Source: Propionivibrio limicola
GTDB lineage: Bacteria > Pseudomonadota > Gammaproteobacteria > Burkholderiales > Rhodocyclaceae
Length of the DNA stretch: 64,000 nt
NCBI RefSeq assembly: GCF_009469695.1
Contig: NZ_SSSR01000006.1
Span: forward strand, 62,001-126,000
Direction: 5' to 3'
Part shown: positions 44,693 to 57,100 of the stretch, one piece after another
Layout of the letters: every line of letters begins with the position of its first letter
Position numbering within the stretch: the stretch's first letter is position 1
Notes under the pieces: model-generated
The model's database searches: none
Told to the model about the DNA's origin: nothing
The model's input: the letters and a program-made list of their open reading frames with translations, nothing else
Program-made: the position numbers and the translations under genes

Positions 44693-45585
44693 AAATCCTG
44701 TTGCTCGGCAAGAACGGCCAGGTCGGCTGGGAATTGCAGCGCAGCCTGGCGCCGCTCGGCGAAGTCATCGCGCTGGACCGGGCTTGCTCGGGCGGCTTGT
44801 GCGGCGATCTTTCCCGGCTGGACGAACTGGCGGAAACCGTACGCCGCGTCGTGCCGGACGTGATCGTCAATGCCGCCGCCTACACGGCCGTCGACAAGGC
44901 CGAATCGGAGCCGGAGCTGGCGCGCACCATCAACGCGCTGGCGCCCGGCGTGCTGGCCGATGAAGCGCAGAAACTCGGTGCCTGGCTCGTCCATTATTCG
45001 ACCGACTACGTGTTCGACGGCAGCGGCGAAACGCCCTGGCGCGAGAACGATGCGACCGGCCCGCTCAGCGTCTATGGCCGCACCAAGCTCGAAGGCGAGC
45101 AGGCCGTGGCGCGTTGCGAGAAACACCTCATCTTCCGCACCAGCTGGGTTTATGCCGCGCGCGGTGCCAACTTCGCCAAGACCATGCTGCGCCTGGCCGC
45201 CGAACGCGATCAGCTCAAGGTCATCGACGACCAGATCGGCGCGCCGACCGGCGCCGAATTGCTCGCCGACGTGACGGCCCATGCCATCCGTATCGCCCAG
45301 GTGAAACCGGAACTGGCCGGCGTTTATCACCTGGTGGCGGGGGGCGAAACGAGCTGGCATGCCTACGCCCGCTTCGTGATCGACTACGCACGCCAATGCG
45401 GGCAACCGATCAAAGTCAGCCCGCCGGCCATCGAAGCCATCCCGACCACGGCGTACCCGACACCGGCGAAGCGGCCGCTCAATTCGCGCCTCGACACGCA
45501 AAAACTCCAGTCGGCCTTCGGCTTGCGCCTGCCCGACTGGCGGCAAGGCGTCGAGCGCATGCTGGCGGAAATTTTTGACCGATGA
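44689..45585 (+). CDS. rfbD: dTDP-4-dehydrorhamnose reductase
   Basis: 298 residues from a TTG start that overlaps the rfbB stop (TTGA). TGGGAGAG lies upstream. Motifs: [48 protein letters not shown] and [13 protein letters not shown]. It reduces dTDP-4-keto-L-rhamnose with NADPH, giving dTDP-L-rhamnose for O-antigen or exopolysaccharide. It overlaps the next gene by four bases (ATGA). Confidence 0.95.
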   Translation: MKILLLGKNGQVGWELQRSLAPLGEVIALDRACSGGLCGDLSRLDELAETVRRVVPDVIVNAAAYTAVDKAESEPELARTINALAPGVLADEAQKLGAWLVHYSTDYVFDGSGETPWRENDATGPLSVYGRTKLEGEQAVARCEKHLIFRTSWVYAARGANFAKTMLRLAAERDQLKVIDDQIGAPTGAELLADVTAHAIRIAQVKPELAGVYHLVAGGETSWHAYARFVIDYARQCGQPIKVSPPAIEAIPTTAYPTPAKRPLNSRLDTQKLQSAFGLRLPDWRQGVERMLAEIFDR

Positions 45586-46580
45586 ATACGGACAGGCGGC
45601 AATCGCCCGGCAAAGCCGGGCTCCTACAAAACCTTGGCGTCCGCCGTAGGAGCGCAAATCCTCTGCGCGATAGCCAATCACCCGACGAATCCGCCCCCCC
45701 CCAAAAAACCACCGCCCCCCGTAGGAGCGCAGATTCTCTGCGCGATCATGTGCTCACCGCCCTGACCCTCGCCTTCCTCGCCCTACCCGCCTTCCCCGCG
45801 CTCGCTGCCGAACCCCCGCCCTTGCTCCTGGCCGAAACCGCCCAAGCCATCACCGACGTCTCTCTTTACCTCGTCAGCGAAAAACTCGACGGCGTGCGCG
45901 CCTTCTGGGACGGCCAATCCTTGCGCACGCGCAACGGCAACCCCATCGCCGCGCCCGCGTGGTTCGTCGAAAAATTCCCGCCGCGGCCGCTCGACGGCGA
46001 GCTGTGGATCGGGCGCGGCCAGTTCGACCGCCTCTCCGCCACCGTGCGCCGGCAAGTGCCCGACGACGCCGAATGGCGGCAGGTGCGCTACATGCTGTTC
46101 GAACTTCCGCACGCGTCCGGCACCTTCCGCGAACGGGCGCAGGCGATGCGCCAACTCGTCGTTGAGGCCGACGTACCGTGGCTGCAAGTTGTCGACCAGT
46201 TCGAAGTCGCCAGTCGCAAAGCGCTGGAAAACAAGCTGGCCGAAATCGTGCAAGCGGGCGGCGAAGGCCTGATGCTGCATCGCGCCGACGCGCCCTACCT
46301 CACCGGTCGCCACGATGCCCTGCTCAAGCTGAAACTGTGGCAGGACGCCGAAGCGACCGTCATCGCCCACCTGCCGGGCAAGGGAAAATACCGGGGCCTG
46401 CTCGGCGGCCTGCGCGTGCGCACGCCCGAAGGCGTCGAATTCACGCTCGGTACCGGCCTCTCCGACGCCGAACGCCGCGACCCGCCGCCGCTCGGCGCGC
46501 TCGTTACCTATCGCTATCGTGAGCTGACGCACTACGGCGTACCGCGCTTCGCCAGCTATTATCGTGTCAGGGAACTTTGA
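45582..46580 (+). CDS. Periplasmic-type ATP-dependent DNA ligase (LigE-like)
   Basis: 332 residues from ATG 45582, or 276 from GTG 45750. The start is uncertain. ATG 45582 overlaps the rfbD stop, but codons 2-56 are largely translated REP-like repeats. GTG 45750 begins a good signal peptide ([20 protein letters not shown]) yet lacks a near ribosome binding site. The nucleotidyltransferase lysine is in [11 protein letters not shown], followed by [21 protein letters not shown] and [13 protein letters not shown], and a small OB-fold end. Such minimal ligases are exported in several Proteobacteria and seal nicks outside the cytoplasm. It lies inside the rfb operon, an odd place. Confidence 0.85.
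   Translation: MNTDRRQSPGKAGLLQNLGVRRRSANPLRDSQSPDESAPPQKTTAPRRSADSLRDHVLTALTLAFLALPAFPALAAEPPPLLLAETAQAITDVSLYLVSEKLDGVRAFWDGQSLRTRNGNPIAAPAWFVEKFPPRPLDGELWIGRGQFDRLSATVRRQVPDDAEWRQVRYMLFELPHASGTFRERAQAMRQLVVEADVPWLQVVDQFEVASRKALENKLAEIVQAGGEGLMLHRADAPYLTGRHDALLKLKLWQDAEATVIAHLPGKGKYRGLLGGLRVRTPEGVEFTLGTGLSDAERRDPPPLGALVTYRYRELTHYGVPRFASYYRVREL
45603..45746. repeat. Cluster of three REP-like elements
   Basis: Three short palindromic units with the GTAGGAG head: an inverted copy at 45603-45627 (CCCGGC/GCCGGG then CTCCTAC), and direct copies at 45646-45671 and 45721-45746 (GTAGGAGCGCAGA, then TCTGCGC). The last forms a perfect 7-bp stem with a 3-base loop. A C-rich/A-rich run (45692-45720) separates them. 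They resemble the REP sequences mobilised by RAYT transposases. They overlap the 5' end of the ligase ORF. Confidence 0.75.
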
Positions 46581-46588
46581 GGTTCGTC

Positions 46589-47482
46589 ATGTCAATCAAT
46601 CAACGCAAAGGCATCATCCTCGCCGGCGGCTCCGGCACCCGGCTTTATCCGGCGACACAGGTCGTTTCGAAGCAACTGCTGCCGATTTTCGACAAGCCGA
46701 TGATCTACTACCCGCTGAGCACGCTGATGCTGGCCGGGATTCGCGACATCCTGATCATCTCGACGCCGCAGGACACACCGCGCTTCGAGCAGCTGCTCGG
46801 CGACGGCAGCCAGTGGGGCATCAACCTCAGCTACGCCGTGCAGCCATCGCCGGACGGCCTCGCGCAGGCGTTCCTGATCGGCGAGCAATTCATCGGCGAT
46901 TCGCCCAGTGCCCTGGTGCTCGGCGACAACATTTTCTACGGCCACGATTTTGCGCAGCTGGTGCAGGAGGCCCATCTCAAGGAAGACGGAGCGACCGTCT
47001 TTGCCTACGCCGTCAATGATCCGGAGCGTTACGGCGTCGTCGAATTCGACGACCACTGGCGGGCCATCAGCCTCGAAGAAAAGCCGCAGGTGCCAAAGTC
47101 GCGCTACGCCGTAACCGGCCTCTATTTCTACGACCGGCAGGTCGTCGAACTGGCGAAAACCATCAAACCGTCGGCGCGCGGCGAACTGGAAATCACCGAC
47201 CTGAACCGGCTTTACCTCGAGCAAGGCCGGCTCAGCGTGCAAACCATGGGGCGCGGCTACGCTTGGCTCGACACCGGGACGCATGAATCGATGCTCGAAG
47301 CGAGCCAGTTCATCAACACCATCGAGAAGCGGCAAGGACTCAAGGTCGCCTGCCCCGAGGAAATCGCCTGGCGCAACGGCTGGGTCGACGACGCGCATCT
47401 GGAAAAAATGGCGCAGCTTCTCGTCAAATCCGGCTACGGCCAATATCTTCTCGGCTTGCTCAAGGACAAGGTTTTCGCATGA
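46589..47482 (+). CDS. rfbA: Glucose-1-phosphate thymidylyltransferase
   Basis: 297 residues. [18 protein letters not shown] is the nucleotide-binding signature. [31 protein letters not shown] and [17 protein letters not shown] are typical of RfbA. It makes dTDP-glucose, the first step of the rhamnose pathway. ATG 46589 follows TGAGG. Its end overlaps rfbC by four bases. Confidence 0.97.
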   Translation: MSINQRKGIILAGGSGTRLYPATQVVSKQLLPIFDKPMIYYPLSTLMLAGIRDILIISTPQDTPRFEQLLGDGSQWGINLSYAVQPSPDGLAQAFLIGEQFIGDSPSALVLGDNIFYGHDFAQLVQEAHLKEDGATVFAYAVNDPERYGVVEFDDHWRAISLEEKPQVPKSRYAVTGLYFYDRQVVELAKTIKPSARGELEITDLNRLYLEQGRLSVQTMGRGYAWLDTGTHESMLEASQFINTIEKRQGLKVACPEEIAWRNGWVDDAHLEKMAQLLVKSGYGQYLLGLLKDKVFA

Positions 47483-48033
47483 AAGTCACCCCACTGGCCA
47501 TCCCCGACGTCCTGCTCATCGAGCCCAAAGTGTTCGGCGACGAACGCGGCTTCTTCTACGAGAGCTACAACCAGAAGGTATTCCAGGAGGCGACCGGCCT
47601 CGCTGTCGAATTCGTGCAGGACAACCATTCCCGCAGCGCGAAAAACGTCCTGCGCGGCCTGCACTACCAGCTTCCTCCCAAAGCGCAGGGGAAGCTTGTC
47701 CGTGCGATTGTGGGCGAAGTGTTCGACGTGGCCGTCGACATCCGCAAGGGGTCGCCGACATTCGGCAAGTGGGTGGGCGAGGTGTTGTCGGCGGACAACA
47801 GGCGCCAGCTCTGGGTGCCGCCGGGCTTCGCGCATGGCTTTCTGGTGCTGAGCGAAATGGCCGAGTTTCTCTACAAGACGACCGATTACTATGCGCCGGA
47901 GTACGAGCGTTGCATCGTCTGGAATGATCCGCTGATCGGCATCGATTGGCCGCTGGATGGCGTACCCCAGCTTTCGGCAAAGGATGCGCAAGGGGATCTT
48001 CTATGCGCCCATGTGCAAGTAAAAGTTAATTAA
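47479..48033 (+). CDS. rfbC: dTDP-4-dehydrorhamnose 3,5-epimerase
   Basis: 184 residues, the family size. A cupin fold with [40 protein letters not shown] (containing the catalytic His), [20 protein letters not shown], and [14 protein letters not shown]. It epimerises C3 and C5 before RfbD acts. Start overlaps the rfbA stop (ATGA). Last gene of the rhamnose set. Confidence 0.97.
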   Translation: MKVTPLAIPDVLLIEPKVFGDERGFFYESYNQKVFQEATGLAVEFVQDNHSRSAKNVLRGLHYQLPPKAQGKLVRAIVGEVFDVAVDIRKGSPTFGKWVGEVLSADNRRQLWVPPGFAHGFLVLSEMAEFLYKTTDYYAPEYERCIVWNDPLIGIDWPLDGVPQLSAKDAQGDLLCAHVQVKVN

Positions 48034-48225
48034 AATCATGCCGTTATGGTTTTCTGATCTTTATGTTTCCTTGATATAAATGGCGGTTCGCGGTAGAGTC
48101 CTTCCCCCTTCCCAGCCAGATTCAATGCAGATGCCTGTTTTGCCTGATGGCTGCGTTCCGGACTTACACAAGCATGGTGCTCTGCCGCCATTCAAGATAG
48201 ACATTCATCATTTGAAACAAAGAAC

Positions 48226-49641
48226 ATGCTGATTCCAGTAATTCTTTCGGGTGGCAGTGGTACCCGCATGTGGCCGCTTTCCCGCGCGGCTTATCCAAAA
48301 CAGTTTCTTGCCCTGACCGGCGAGTATTCGTTGCTGCAGCAGACGGCCAAACGAGTGAACGGCGTGGAAGATCTGGCGGCGCCGATCGTCATCAGCAATG
48401 CCGAGCAACGTTTCCTGGTCGCCGAACAGATGCGGGCCTTGAAGCTCAAGCCGTCGAACATCGTGCTTGAACCGGTGGGGCGCAATACGGCGCCAGCGGT
48501 CGCGGTTGCGGCGCTGATTGCGGCAAAGACCGATCCGGAGGCGCTGTTGCTGATCCTGCCGTCGGATCATGTCATCCTGAACGAAACGTACTTCCGTGCG
48601 CTCGTCGAGCGTGCGGCGCGCGTCGCGGAAAAAGACTACCTGGTCACCTTCGGCATCAAGCCGACATCGGCGCATACCGGCTACGGCTACATTCGCCGCG
48701 GGGTAGCGCTGGAGCAGGGCAGCTACGTTGTTGACGCGTTCGTGGAAAAGCCGAACGCGGCCAAGGCCGCCGATTTTCTGGCGGACGGAAGCTACTACTG
48801 GAACAGCGGCATGTTCCTGTTCAAAGCCTCGGTTTATCTTGAGGAACTGGGCAAGGTGCAGCCGACCATGCTCGAACAAGCCCGTCTGGCGGTAGAGAAT
48901 GCGAAAGAGGATCTCGATTTCTTGCGGCTGGAAGAAGCTTCATTTGCCGCCTGTCCTTCGGAATCGATTGATTACGCGGTCATGGAGCACACCGCGCGCG
49001 CGGCGGTGATCGAGGCGGTCGATCTTGGCTGGAACGATATCGGTTCGTGGTCGGCGCTTGCCGAAGTCGTGGAACGCGACGAATCCGGCAACAATCTGGT
49101 CGGCGATGTGCTGACCGAAAATGTCCGCAACTGCTATATCCGGGCCGAAAGCCACATGGTGGCCGCGATTGGCGTGGAAAACCTCGTCATTGTCGAAACC
49201 GCTGATGCGACGCTCGTCACCACCAAGGACCATGCGCAAGACGTCAAGAAGATCGTCGAACGCCTGAACCGGGACGGCCGGGGCGAAACGATGTTCCATC
49301 GGCGGGTGTTCCGGCCGTGGGGGAGTTATGAAGGCATCGACGCCGGCGACCGTTTCCAGGTCAAGCGCATCATCGTCAATCCGGGCGCCACGCTCAGTCT
49401 GCAGATGCACTATCACCGGGCTGAACACTGGATCGTGGTCAAGGGGACGGCCAAGGTCACCAACGGCAGCAAGGAAATCCTGCTCGCCGAGAACCAATCG
49501 ACCTACATTCCCCTGGGCGAGACCCATCGCCTGGAAAATCCGGGCAAGGTGCCTCTCGAATTGATCGAAGTGCAGTCGGGTTCCTATCTGGGAGAGGACG
49601 ACATCGTGCGTTTCGACGATCAGTACGGGCGGACAAAATAA
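48226..49641 (+). CDS. manC: Mannose-1-phosphate guanylyltransferase / mannose-6-phosphate isomerase (bifunctional)
   Basis: 471 residues. The N-terminal nucleotidyltransferase has the signature GGSGTRMWPLSRAAYPKQFL, plus LPSDHVI and FVEKPNAAKAADFL. The C-terminal cupin isomerase has RPWGSYEGIDAGDRFQVKRI and LSLQMHYHRAEHWIVVKGTA. Both halves are complete. It makes GDP-mannose for exopolysaccharide or LPS. The 192-bp gap before it is AT-rich with a TATAAA at 48075-48080 as a possible -10 box, so it may have its own promoter. Confidence 0.96.
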   Translation: MLIPVILSGGSGTRMWPLSRAAYPKQFLALTGEYSLLQQTAKRVNGVEDLAAPIVISNAEQRFLVAEQMRALKLKPSNIVLEPVGRNTAPAVAVAALIAAKTDPEALLLILPSDHVILNETYFRALVERAARVAEKDYLVTFGIKPTSAHTGYGYIRRGVALEQGSYVVDAFVEKPNAAKAADFLADGSYYWNSGMFLFKASVYLEELGKVQPTMLEQARLAVENAKEDLDFLRLEEASFAACPSESIDYAVMEHTARAAVIEAVDLGWNDIGSWSALAEVVERDESGNNLVGDVLTENVRNCYIRAESHMVAAIGVENLVIVETADATLVTTKDHAQDVKKIVERLNRDGRGETMFHRRVFRPWGSYEGIDAGDRFQVKRIIVNPGATLSLQMHYHRAEHWIVVKGTAKVTNGSKEILLAENQSTYIPLGETHRLENPGKVPLELIEVQSGSYLGEDDIVRFDDQYGRTK

Positions 49642-49721
49642 GGGCCGGAGAGAGTGGGCGGGCGCATTTCAAGTGCCCGCCTTTGGCATAGCCAAGAGCT
49701 TCCTGTTGTTAAAGACCATCC

Positions 49722-51137
49722 ATGACCAAAACGCTGACCTGTTTCAAGGCCTATGACATTCGCGGCAAGTTGGGCGAGGAGCTCAACGAAGATATTGCCT
49801 ACCGCATCGGCCGCGCCTATGGCGAATTCCTCAAACCCACGTGTGTCGCTGTCGGCGGCGATGTCCGCCTGACGTCCGAGCCGCTCAAGCTCGCCTTGGC
49901 GAATGGCTTGATGGACGCCGGAGCGGACGTCATCGATATCGGCCTGGCCGGCACCGAGGAAATCTACTTTGCCGCCTTCCACCTCGACGTCGATGGCGGC
50001 ATCGAAGTCACTGCCAGCCATAATCCGCTCGACTACAACGGCATGAAACTCGTCAAGCGCGGCGCGCAGCCGATCAGCGGCGATTCCGGCCTGAACGAGA
50101 TCAAGCGTCTGGCCGAGCAAAATGCCTTTTCGCCGGTCGCCCGGCGCGGCACGCTCAAGCGGCAAAACATTCTGGAGGCCTATATCGATCACCTGCTCGG
50201 CTACATCGATGCGCAGGCGATACGGCCGCTCAAACTGGTCGTCAATGCCGGCAACGGCGCGGCGGGCCACGTCGTCGACGCGCTGGAAGCGCGTTTCAAG
50301 GCAGCGCAGGTGCCGGTGGAATTCATCAAGGTGCACAACGAGCCGGATGGCACCTTTCCGAACGGCATCCCCAATCCCTTGTTGCCCGAATGTCGCGCCG
50401 ACACCGCCGATGCGGTCAAACAGCACGGCGCCGACATGGGAATCGCCTGGGACGGCGATTTCGACCGTTGCTTCCTGTTCGACGAAAACGGCGAATTCAT
50501 CGAAGGCTATTACATCGTCGGCCTGCTCGCCGAAGCCTTCCTGAAAAAGCAGCCCGGCGCCAAGATCATCCACGACCCGCGCCTGACCTGGAACACCGTC
50601 GATGTGGTGACCAGGGCGGGCGGGCGGCCGATCCAGAGCAAAACCGGCCATGCCTTCATCAAGGAGCGCATGCGTCAGGAAGACGCCATTTACGGCGGCG
50701 AAATGAGCGCCCACCACTACTTCCGCGATTTCGCCTATTGCGACAGCGGCATGATTCCGTGGTTGCTGGTGGCGGAGCTACTTTCCGTGTCACAGCAACC
50801 CTTGTCGCGCCTGGTCGCCGAACGGATGGCGGCGTATCCCTGCAGCGGTGAAATCAACTACCGGGTAGCCAACGTGGCCAGCGCCATCGCCGGTGTAGAG
50901 GCCGCCTTTCGCGAAGGCGCGGGGCCGGACGCTCTGCTTGGCGTTGAACGCATCGATGGCCTGTCGATGGAATTCGGTGACTGGCGCTTCAATCTGCGCG
51001 GCTCCAACACCGAGCCTTTGCTGCGTTTGAATGTGGAAACCAAAGGCGTCGCCGGACTCATTGCGGAAAAAGTACTGCTTATCGAAAAAACGGTCTTCGA
51101 TCAAGCAAAGACCGGGCAAGCCGGGGAGACCGTCTAA
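49722..51137 (+). CDS. manB: Phosphomannomutase/phosphoglucomutase
   Basis: 471 residues. Alpha-D-phosphohexomutase family: [20 protein letters not shown] at the start, the phosphoserine motif TASHNP (S99), the metal loop [26 protein letters not shown] and the phosphate-binding end [14 protein letters not shown]. It interconverts mannose-6-phosphate and mannose-1-phosphate, feeding ManC. It is 80 bp downstream of manC, and a hairpin follows. Confidence 0.96.
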   Translation: MTKTLTCFKAYDIRGKLGEELNEDIAYRIGRAYGEFLKPTCVAVGGDVRLTSEPLKLALANGLMDAGADVIDIGLAGTEEIYFAAFHLDVDGGIEVTASHNPLDYNGMKLVKRGAQPISGDSGLNEIKRLAEQNAFSPVARRGTLKRQNILEAYIDHLLGYIDAQAIRPLKLVVNAGNGAAGHVVDALEARFKAAQVPVEFIKVHNEPDGTFPNGIPNPLLPECRADTADAVKQHGADMGIAWDGDFDRCFLFDENGEFIEGYYIVGLLAEAFLKKQPGAKIIHDPRLTWNTVDVVTRAGGRPIQSKTGHAFIKERMRQEDAIYGGEMSAHHYFRDFAYCDSGMIPWLLVAELLSVSQQPLSRLVAERMAAYPCSGEINYRVANVASAIAGVEAAFREGAGPDALLGVERIDGLSMEFGDWRFNLRGSNTEPLLRLNVETKGVAGLIAEKVLLIEKTVFDQAKTGQAGETV

Positions 51138-51145
51138 GTCTGCTG

Positions 51146-51181
51146 GCAGCCTGTCGGGCGTGGTCAATTCCGACAGGCTGC
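51146..51181. terminator. Bidirectional hairpin terminator between manB and the giant gene
   Basis: A 12-bp perfect stem (GCAGCCTGTCGG/CCGACAGGCTGC) with a 12-base loop fills the 50-bp gap between two convergent stops. No long T run is present on either side, but size and position fit a shared terminator. Confidence 0.7.
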
Positions 51182-51187
51182 TGGAAC

Positions 51188-54100
51188 CTACGCCAACCAC
51201 AACCCATCGTTTGCATTGCCGAAGTAGAGGCTGATCACCTCCGGCGCTTCTACCCAGCAGGCCACCAGTTCAGCGTGCGAGTGGGTTGTCAGGTAATCCT
51301 CCCAATAGGTTTGGCCCGCCGCATCCGGTGCGCGTTCCAGCACGTTTTGGTACAGCATCGTGACAAAATCGGCATCGTTTTGCGTGCCATACGTCGCGGC
51401 AAATTCGGCGGATGCCACAAAGCTGGAAGCCATCCCGGTCAAATCGAGATTGCCGCCTGTCCAGTAGGCTAACCCCTCCGTGTCTGCAGCCCTGCCCAAT
51501 ACGACGTGGTAGAGCAGCGCCACGTCTTCCAGTACTGCCGTGTCGGCTTGCGTGAAAGTGATATCTACCGTGCCATCGGCAAACGCGCCGTATTCGACAC
51601 CGGAAATGACATCGATATCGCCGCTGGCCGTATCGACCACCCGGATGAGACCATCGCTGCCCAGCCGGAACTGATAGTCGGACACGTTCCCGTCATAGCG
51701 GATGGTGTCAATGCCATCGCCGCCGTAGATGAGGTCGTCGCCCGCTCCTCCGTCGAGGATGTCATCGCCGCTGTTGATGATCCAGTTCTGTTCGCTGGCG
51801 TTGATTTGCGTGCCGAGGACGAAGCCATTGCCCGTTTGTACGGCCGACCGATGCTCTTCACTCGAAGCGAAGGCTTTGAAGAGATCCTCGCGCGTCAGGG
51901 CAGTGTTGGCGCTGCCATCAAGTTGGGCCAGCCAGTAATCGACCCCGGCATCTTCGCCCGCACGGTCAAGCACATTCAGGTAAAGTTGCTCGACATAGCT
52001 GCGGTCATCGAGTGTGCCGATCGTTTGCTGCCATTCCGCCGAACCCATGAAAGCATGGGCGATCTCATCAATGCTTAGCTCGCCTGTGGCCCAATAGCTG
52101 AGCCCCGCCAGATCGGGCGCACGGCCAAAAGCGGCGTCATACAGCAAGACCAGGTTCTCAAGCCGATCCGCGCTGGCGTTGGCAAAGCCCAAGTCGGCGA
52201 GGGTGGTGTTCAGTGCATCGGGCGCAACAGTTTCCCAGGCTTGCGCATTGACCTGAACGGTAGTGTGCTGCGCCACAATCTGACCGTCCTTGAGGAAGAA
52301 CTGCCATTCCCCCTCGTCGCTGCGCCCGCCGAGCAGGATATCGTCCTCCGTGCCGCCGATGACCGTATCGTTGCCGATGCCGCCATAGACGAAGTCATTG
52401 CCGTCACCGCCATCCAGATAATCATCGCCGCTTGCACTGCCGATGATGTCATCGCCCGCGCCGCCGTAGAGAATATCGTCGTCGGCGCCGAGCAGGATGT
52501 TCTGCGTTCCCTCGCCCCCCACGACATAATTCTGCCCTTCGCCCCCACGGAGCGTGGCGCTGCCGACGATGATGGCAAAGTCGATATCGTCCAGTTGCAG
52601 GATGGTGCCTGCCGGAAGTTGAGATACGTCGATGACGAGCGCGTTGGCATGGCCGGACGCGCCCGCATCTCCCGTGATGACGATGGTCGGCGGTATGCTG
52701 CTGTCGCCGCTGTAGGTCGGGGCCAATGTGCCGGTGATGACGGTGGTGTCTTCAGGCAGGGCATCAAGAAAATCGCCGAGCTGGGTGAGCGCCGCCTGTT
52801 CGCTGGCCTCGTACTGCGCGAGGCTGGCCGCCAGTTCGGTTTGTACTTGGGTGGGGGCCAGCGGCGAGCTGGCGATCGTGGCTTGCAGTCCGGCACCGAC
52901 CGGAAGAGCGGCCTCAAGGGCGTCCGCCGTGCCAGTCGGGCCGATCGGAATGTCCGCCAGCTCATCATGCGGCGTACTCAGATCTTCCGTGCGGGTTTCA
53001 GTGATAGTTGGGACCGTGACCACCTGTTGAACCGTCCCTGTGCCAGGGGTGGTTACGGTCTGCTGAGAAACGCTCACGCCATCGACGGTGCCGGTGACGG
53101 GGGCCGGATTGGGCGTCGAGGAACCCCCTCCTCCTTCGGATACATCGGTGACGTTGACCGTGATCGTTTGCACGCCGGTGCCACCGTTGCCGTCGGATGC
53201 CGTGACTTGAACAGTGTAGCTGTTGTTGGCATCAGCATCGGCGGGCGTTTCGTAGTCTGGCGCGGAGATGAAAGACAGGGCTCCGGTGGTTGCGTTGATG
53301 GCAAACTTCGCCGCGTCGGCACCGCCGGAAATGCTGTAGGTGAGCGTGTTGTTCTCGGCATCCGTGGCGGTCACGGTTGTGACGGTGGTTGCGTTCTCGG
53401 CAACGCTGAGCGTTGCTGTTGCACCGCCGCCGTTGCTGGTGATGACGGGGGCGGTGTTGGAGGTCGTCAGCACCACATCGTTGCCAGTACCGCCGACATA
53501 GCTGATAGTGAACTGCCTGCCGCTCACCGTCACCGTGGCACCTTCGGCCAGCCCGGCGAAAGTGCCGACAACAGCATCCGCGCCATCATTGTCGATCAGG
53601 ATGAAGCTGTTGTCTGCCGTCGGCACGAAACTGTTGATAATCGATGCACTCAGGGTGGCGCCGGTCAGATTCACTGCGCCGGTGACCTTAAGCTGGTCGT
53701 AGCCGGTACGCGCCGAGGCGCCGCCGATTTCGGCGATGAAGGTAGCGCCGCTGGCGAGCGTGAGGTCGCCGGTAGCGAGGTCTTCGGTGGCGCTGCCATT
53801 GATGCCGAGCGTGCCGCCACTTTGCACGGTAACGGTGGCGGTATTGGTTCCGCTGCCGTCAAAGGTGGCGCCAGAGTCGACGCTGACGGCGCTGGTGAGT
53901 GAGCCGGTGAGCGTGAGCTTTCCCCCGCTAACGGTGGTTGTGCCAGTGAACGTGTTGTTGCCAGAGAGTTCCAGCACGCCAGTGCCTTGCTTGGACATCG
54001 AGCCGGTACCGGAGATCACCCCGGAAAGCGTGACGGTCGCATCCGTCGTCACGGTCGTGCTGCCATTCAATGCCATCGCGTTGTCGATGGTGGTATTGCC

Positions 54101-57100
54101 GGTGACTTGCAGGGTCGTGCTATTAGCCAGTGACACTTGGCCAGCCCCCAGATTGGCGTCCGCTGATATGCTCAGCACCCCCGCTGCGACTGACGTTGCG
54201 CCGATGAATGTATTGGTGCCGGTCAGCGTCAACGTTCCGCTTCCCTCTTTGTTCAAATTTCCGGTTCCGGACAGCTCCCCGGAAAGAACCACGTCATTCG
54301 CGTTGCTGATGACCGCGCCGGCGTTGTTCAGGGAAAACGCGTTGTCGATGGTTCCTGCGCCCGTCACCTGCAACTTTGACGTACTACCGTCGAGGGCAAC
54401 GCTTCCCGACCCCAGATTGGCGTCGCCGGCAATCGATAACGTTCCCGCAGAAATGGTCGTGCTGGCGTAGGAATTGTTTCCCGCAAGAACCAGGGAGCCT
54501 CCGGATTGATTGGATACCACCAGATTTCCATTGCTGACCGCGCCATTAAGTGTCAGCGCCGGCGTAACAAGCGAGTTGTTGATGGTTCGCGTTGCCCCGC
54601 CCAGATCAACCGTGCCGTTGAAGGTCAGCGCATAGCTGCCGGACATGGTCAGGGTGCCGCCCAGAATCAGGTTGTTGCCCAACGTGAAATCCGATGTCGT
54701 CGAACGAATCTTGCCGCCATTGACCGTCAATGCGCCAAAACCGATCGCGGTGTTACTCGCCAAGTCGAGGATGCCGCCATTTAACGTGGTTCCGCCCGAG
54801 TAGGTATTGTTCGCTCCGAGTCTTATGACATTACCGGCATTAGTACTGTTGACAATCAACGCACCGCTTCCCGAAACCACGCCCGACAAAAACATCGACC
54901 CGTTTGAGAGATCGAATGTGCCGCCACTTCCGCCGACTGCAATTGCGGCGTTTGAGGATAAAGAGGTACTGTGGGTTTTAAGCGTGCTGCCATCCAGGTT
55001 CAAACCAGAGGTGCTGCCAAGACTGTTGGTCTGCAACGTACCGCCCGATACGGTCGTCGTTCCCGAATAGGTGTTGGTGCCCGATAACACCAGCGTTCCC
55101 GCGCCGGTTTTGGTCAAGGACGATCCTGTGCCCGTGAGTGCCGAATTGATTGTTAACTGATCTCCAACTCCGTTTGTCACGGTCAGCGCGCTGGCAAGAG
55201 CCAAAGACTGGCCGCCGATCGTCAGCGAACCGGCGTCATCCGCATCCAGCGTTGTTGCTGTCGGCACCGTGACGCTGCTGCCAAGGGTAATCGTCTGCCC
55301 GTTCAGCGCGGCTGAAAAACCCACCGTCTTGTTTCCGGCCGATGCAAGCGCCAAGACTTCGCGCAGGCTCAGGCCGGAACCGTCGGCCAGTTCGGCGGCG
55401 TAAGTGCTGCCGGTCGTCGCATCATCCCCGCTGTCGCTGTTGGTCGTGACGACCAAACTGCTGGAGGCGGTGAGCGTCAATGTTTTGTCAAAGGTGCCGC
55501 CGCTGCCGTCGTCGGAACGCACCACCAGCGTGTAACTGTCGGCGGTAAGGGTGGAGGGAGTGGTGGCGCGCAGCGCCGTGCCACTTACGTTGAATAGATC
55601 GAAGGTTGCACCGCTGGTTTCGCCATTGACCGAGACGATCGTATAACTCGCTGCCGGGCCATCTACATCAGTGGTCGAGAGCGTGCCAATCGTGGTGTCG
55701 TTGGCGTCGAAGGTCGAAATGCTGCTTGCCGAGAGGGCTATGTCGGTGGGGGCGTCGTTCGTGCCGATGACCGTCACAGTCGACGCAAAAGCCAGCGTGG
55801 CCGTATCGCTACCGCCGCCGTTATCCTGCAACGTGGTCAACGTGACGACACGCGGACTGGCCGTCGCGGGCCCATCGCTGCTGTTGCTGTAGGTAATGCC
55901 GTTGATCAGCACCGCCGTTTGTTCCGCCGTCAGCCCCGCGGCCTTGCTCAGGGTGACGGTGGCCGTGCCAGCCGCCACGGTGACGTTGTACGTCACTCCG
56001 TTGGTCGTCGTGGTCCCCGATGTGCCGTTGACGAGATCGATCGTACTGCCATCGATTGCCAGGCGTTCGGTGGTATCGCTGACGTTGGTCACGGTCAGCG
56101 TCAGGGCGATGATGCTCTGCCCGCTTTCGACCGTGCTGACGGTCGCGCCGCTGAACAGGCTGACGGGCGCGGCGCCTTCCGTGTAATTGACGGCAAGACC
56201 GCCGGAAACGGCGCGGGTTGTCCAGTTTGCACTGTTCGCCGTGCCGTCAAAGTGGTTCCCCGAGCTATCCGCCAGCGAAGTGCCGGTGGCTTCGTTCAGT
56301 TTCCACAGGCTCACAAGGCTGTCTTCACCGCCCGTGAGGCTCACATTCATGTTGTTGCGGATTTGATCGGCGGTGCGCACATCGCTCCAGAGGCGGAATT
56401 CGGCGATGGAACCGCTGAGCGGATAGGTGTTATCGCTGCGCTTGCCGAGGGTGTAGCCGGTCCCGTCTTGCAACGCCGAATCGGCGGTCGCACTGGCATC
56501 GGTGGCGGCGACCTTCGTGCCGTTGATGTAGATTTCAGCCACATCGGTGGTGGCATTGTAGGTCGCGGCGATGTGCGTCCATTGGCCCGCTGTCAGTACA
56601 TTGCCGGTATCGAAAAAAGCATTCTGTGTCGGGATGAAGCGCAGTGCTGCACCATTGGTATGCAGCTCGAGATGGTTCAACAATCCTGCATTCCCGCCGC
56701 TGGCGATGAACTGCACCCCGGTCAGGTTGGAAAAGTACACCCAGCCTTCCATGGTCACGGCTTGCGAGGCAACGATGCTGGCATCAACATCCGGGAACTG
56801 GGCATAGCTCGTGAGCGCCCCCGAAAACTGCAGCGCCGGGTCTGCCGTGTTCGTCACCTGCGGTGCGTCGTTTACCGGGGTAACGGTTACCGTCTGCGTG
56901 GCCGAATTGCTGCCGCCTGCATTGTCCGTAGCAGAAAAGCTGATGGTGCGGTCTGCCGCGGCCGGTTCGTCGCTATCGTTGTCGAACAGCACCGCGCGCG
57001 CCACGCTTTGCACCAGCGCAGTGGTAGCGCTGCCATTGAAAGTAAAGATCCATTCCGTGCCGCCCGAGACGCTGGTCGCGCTGGCGCTACCGATTTTAGT

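Noticed and set aside
53900-55100. Periodic sequence suggesting a CRISPR or tandem DNA repeat
   Set aside because: The period is protein-level: degenerate beta-strand repeats in frame with no identical DNA repeats or unique spacers.
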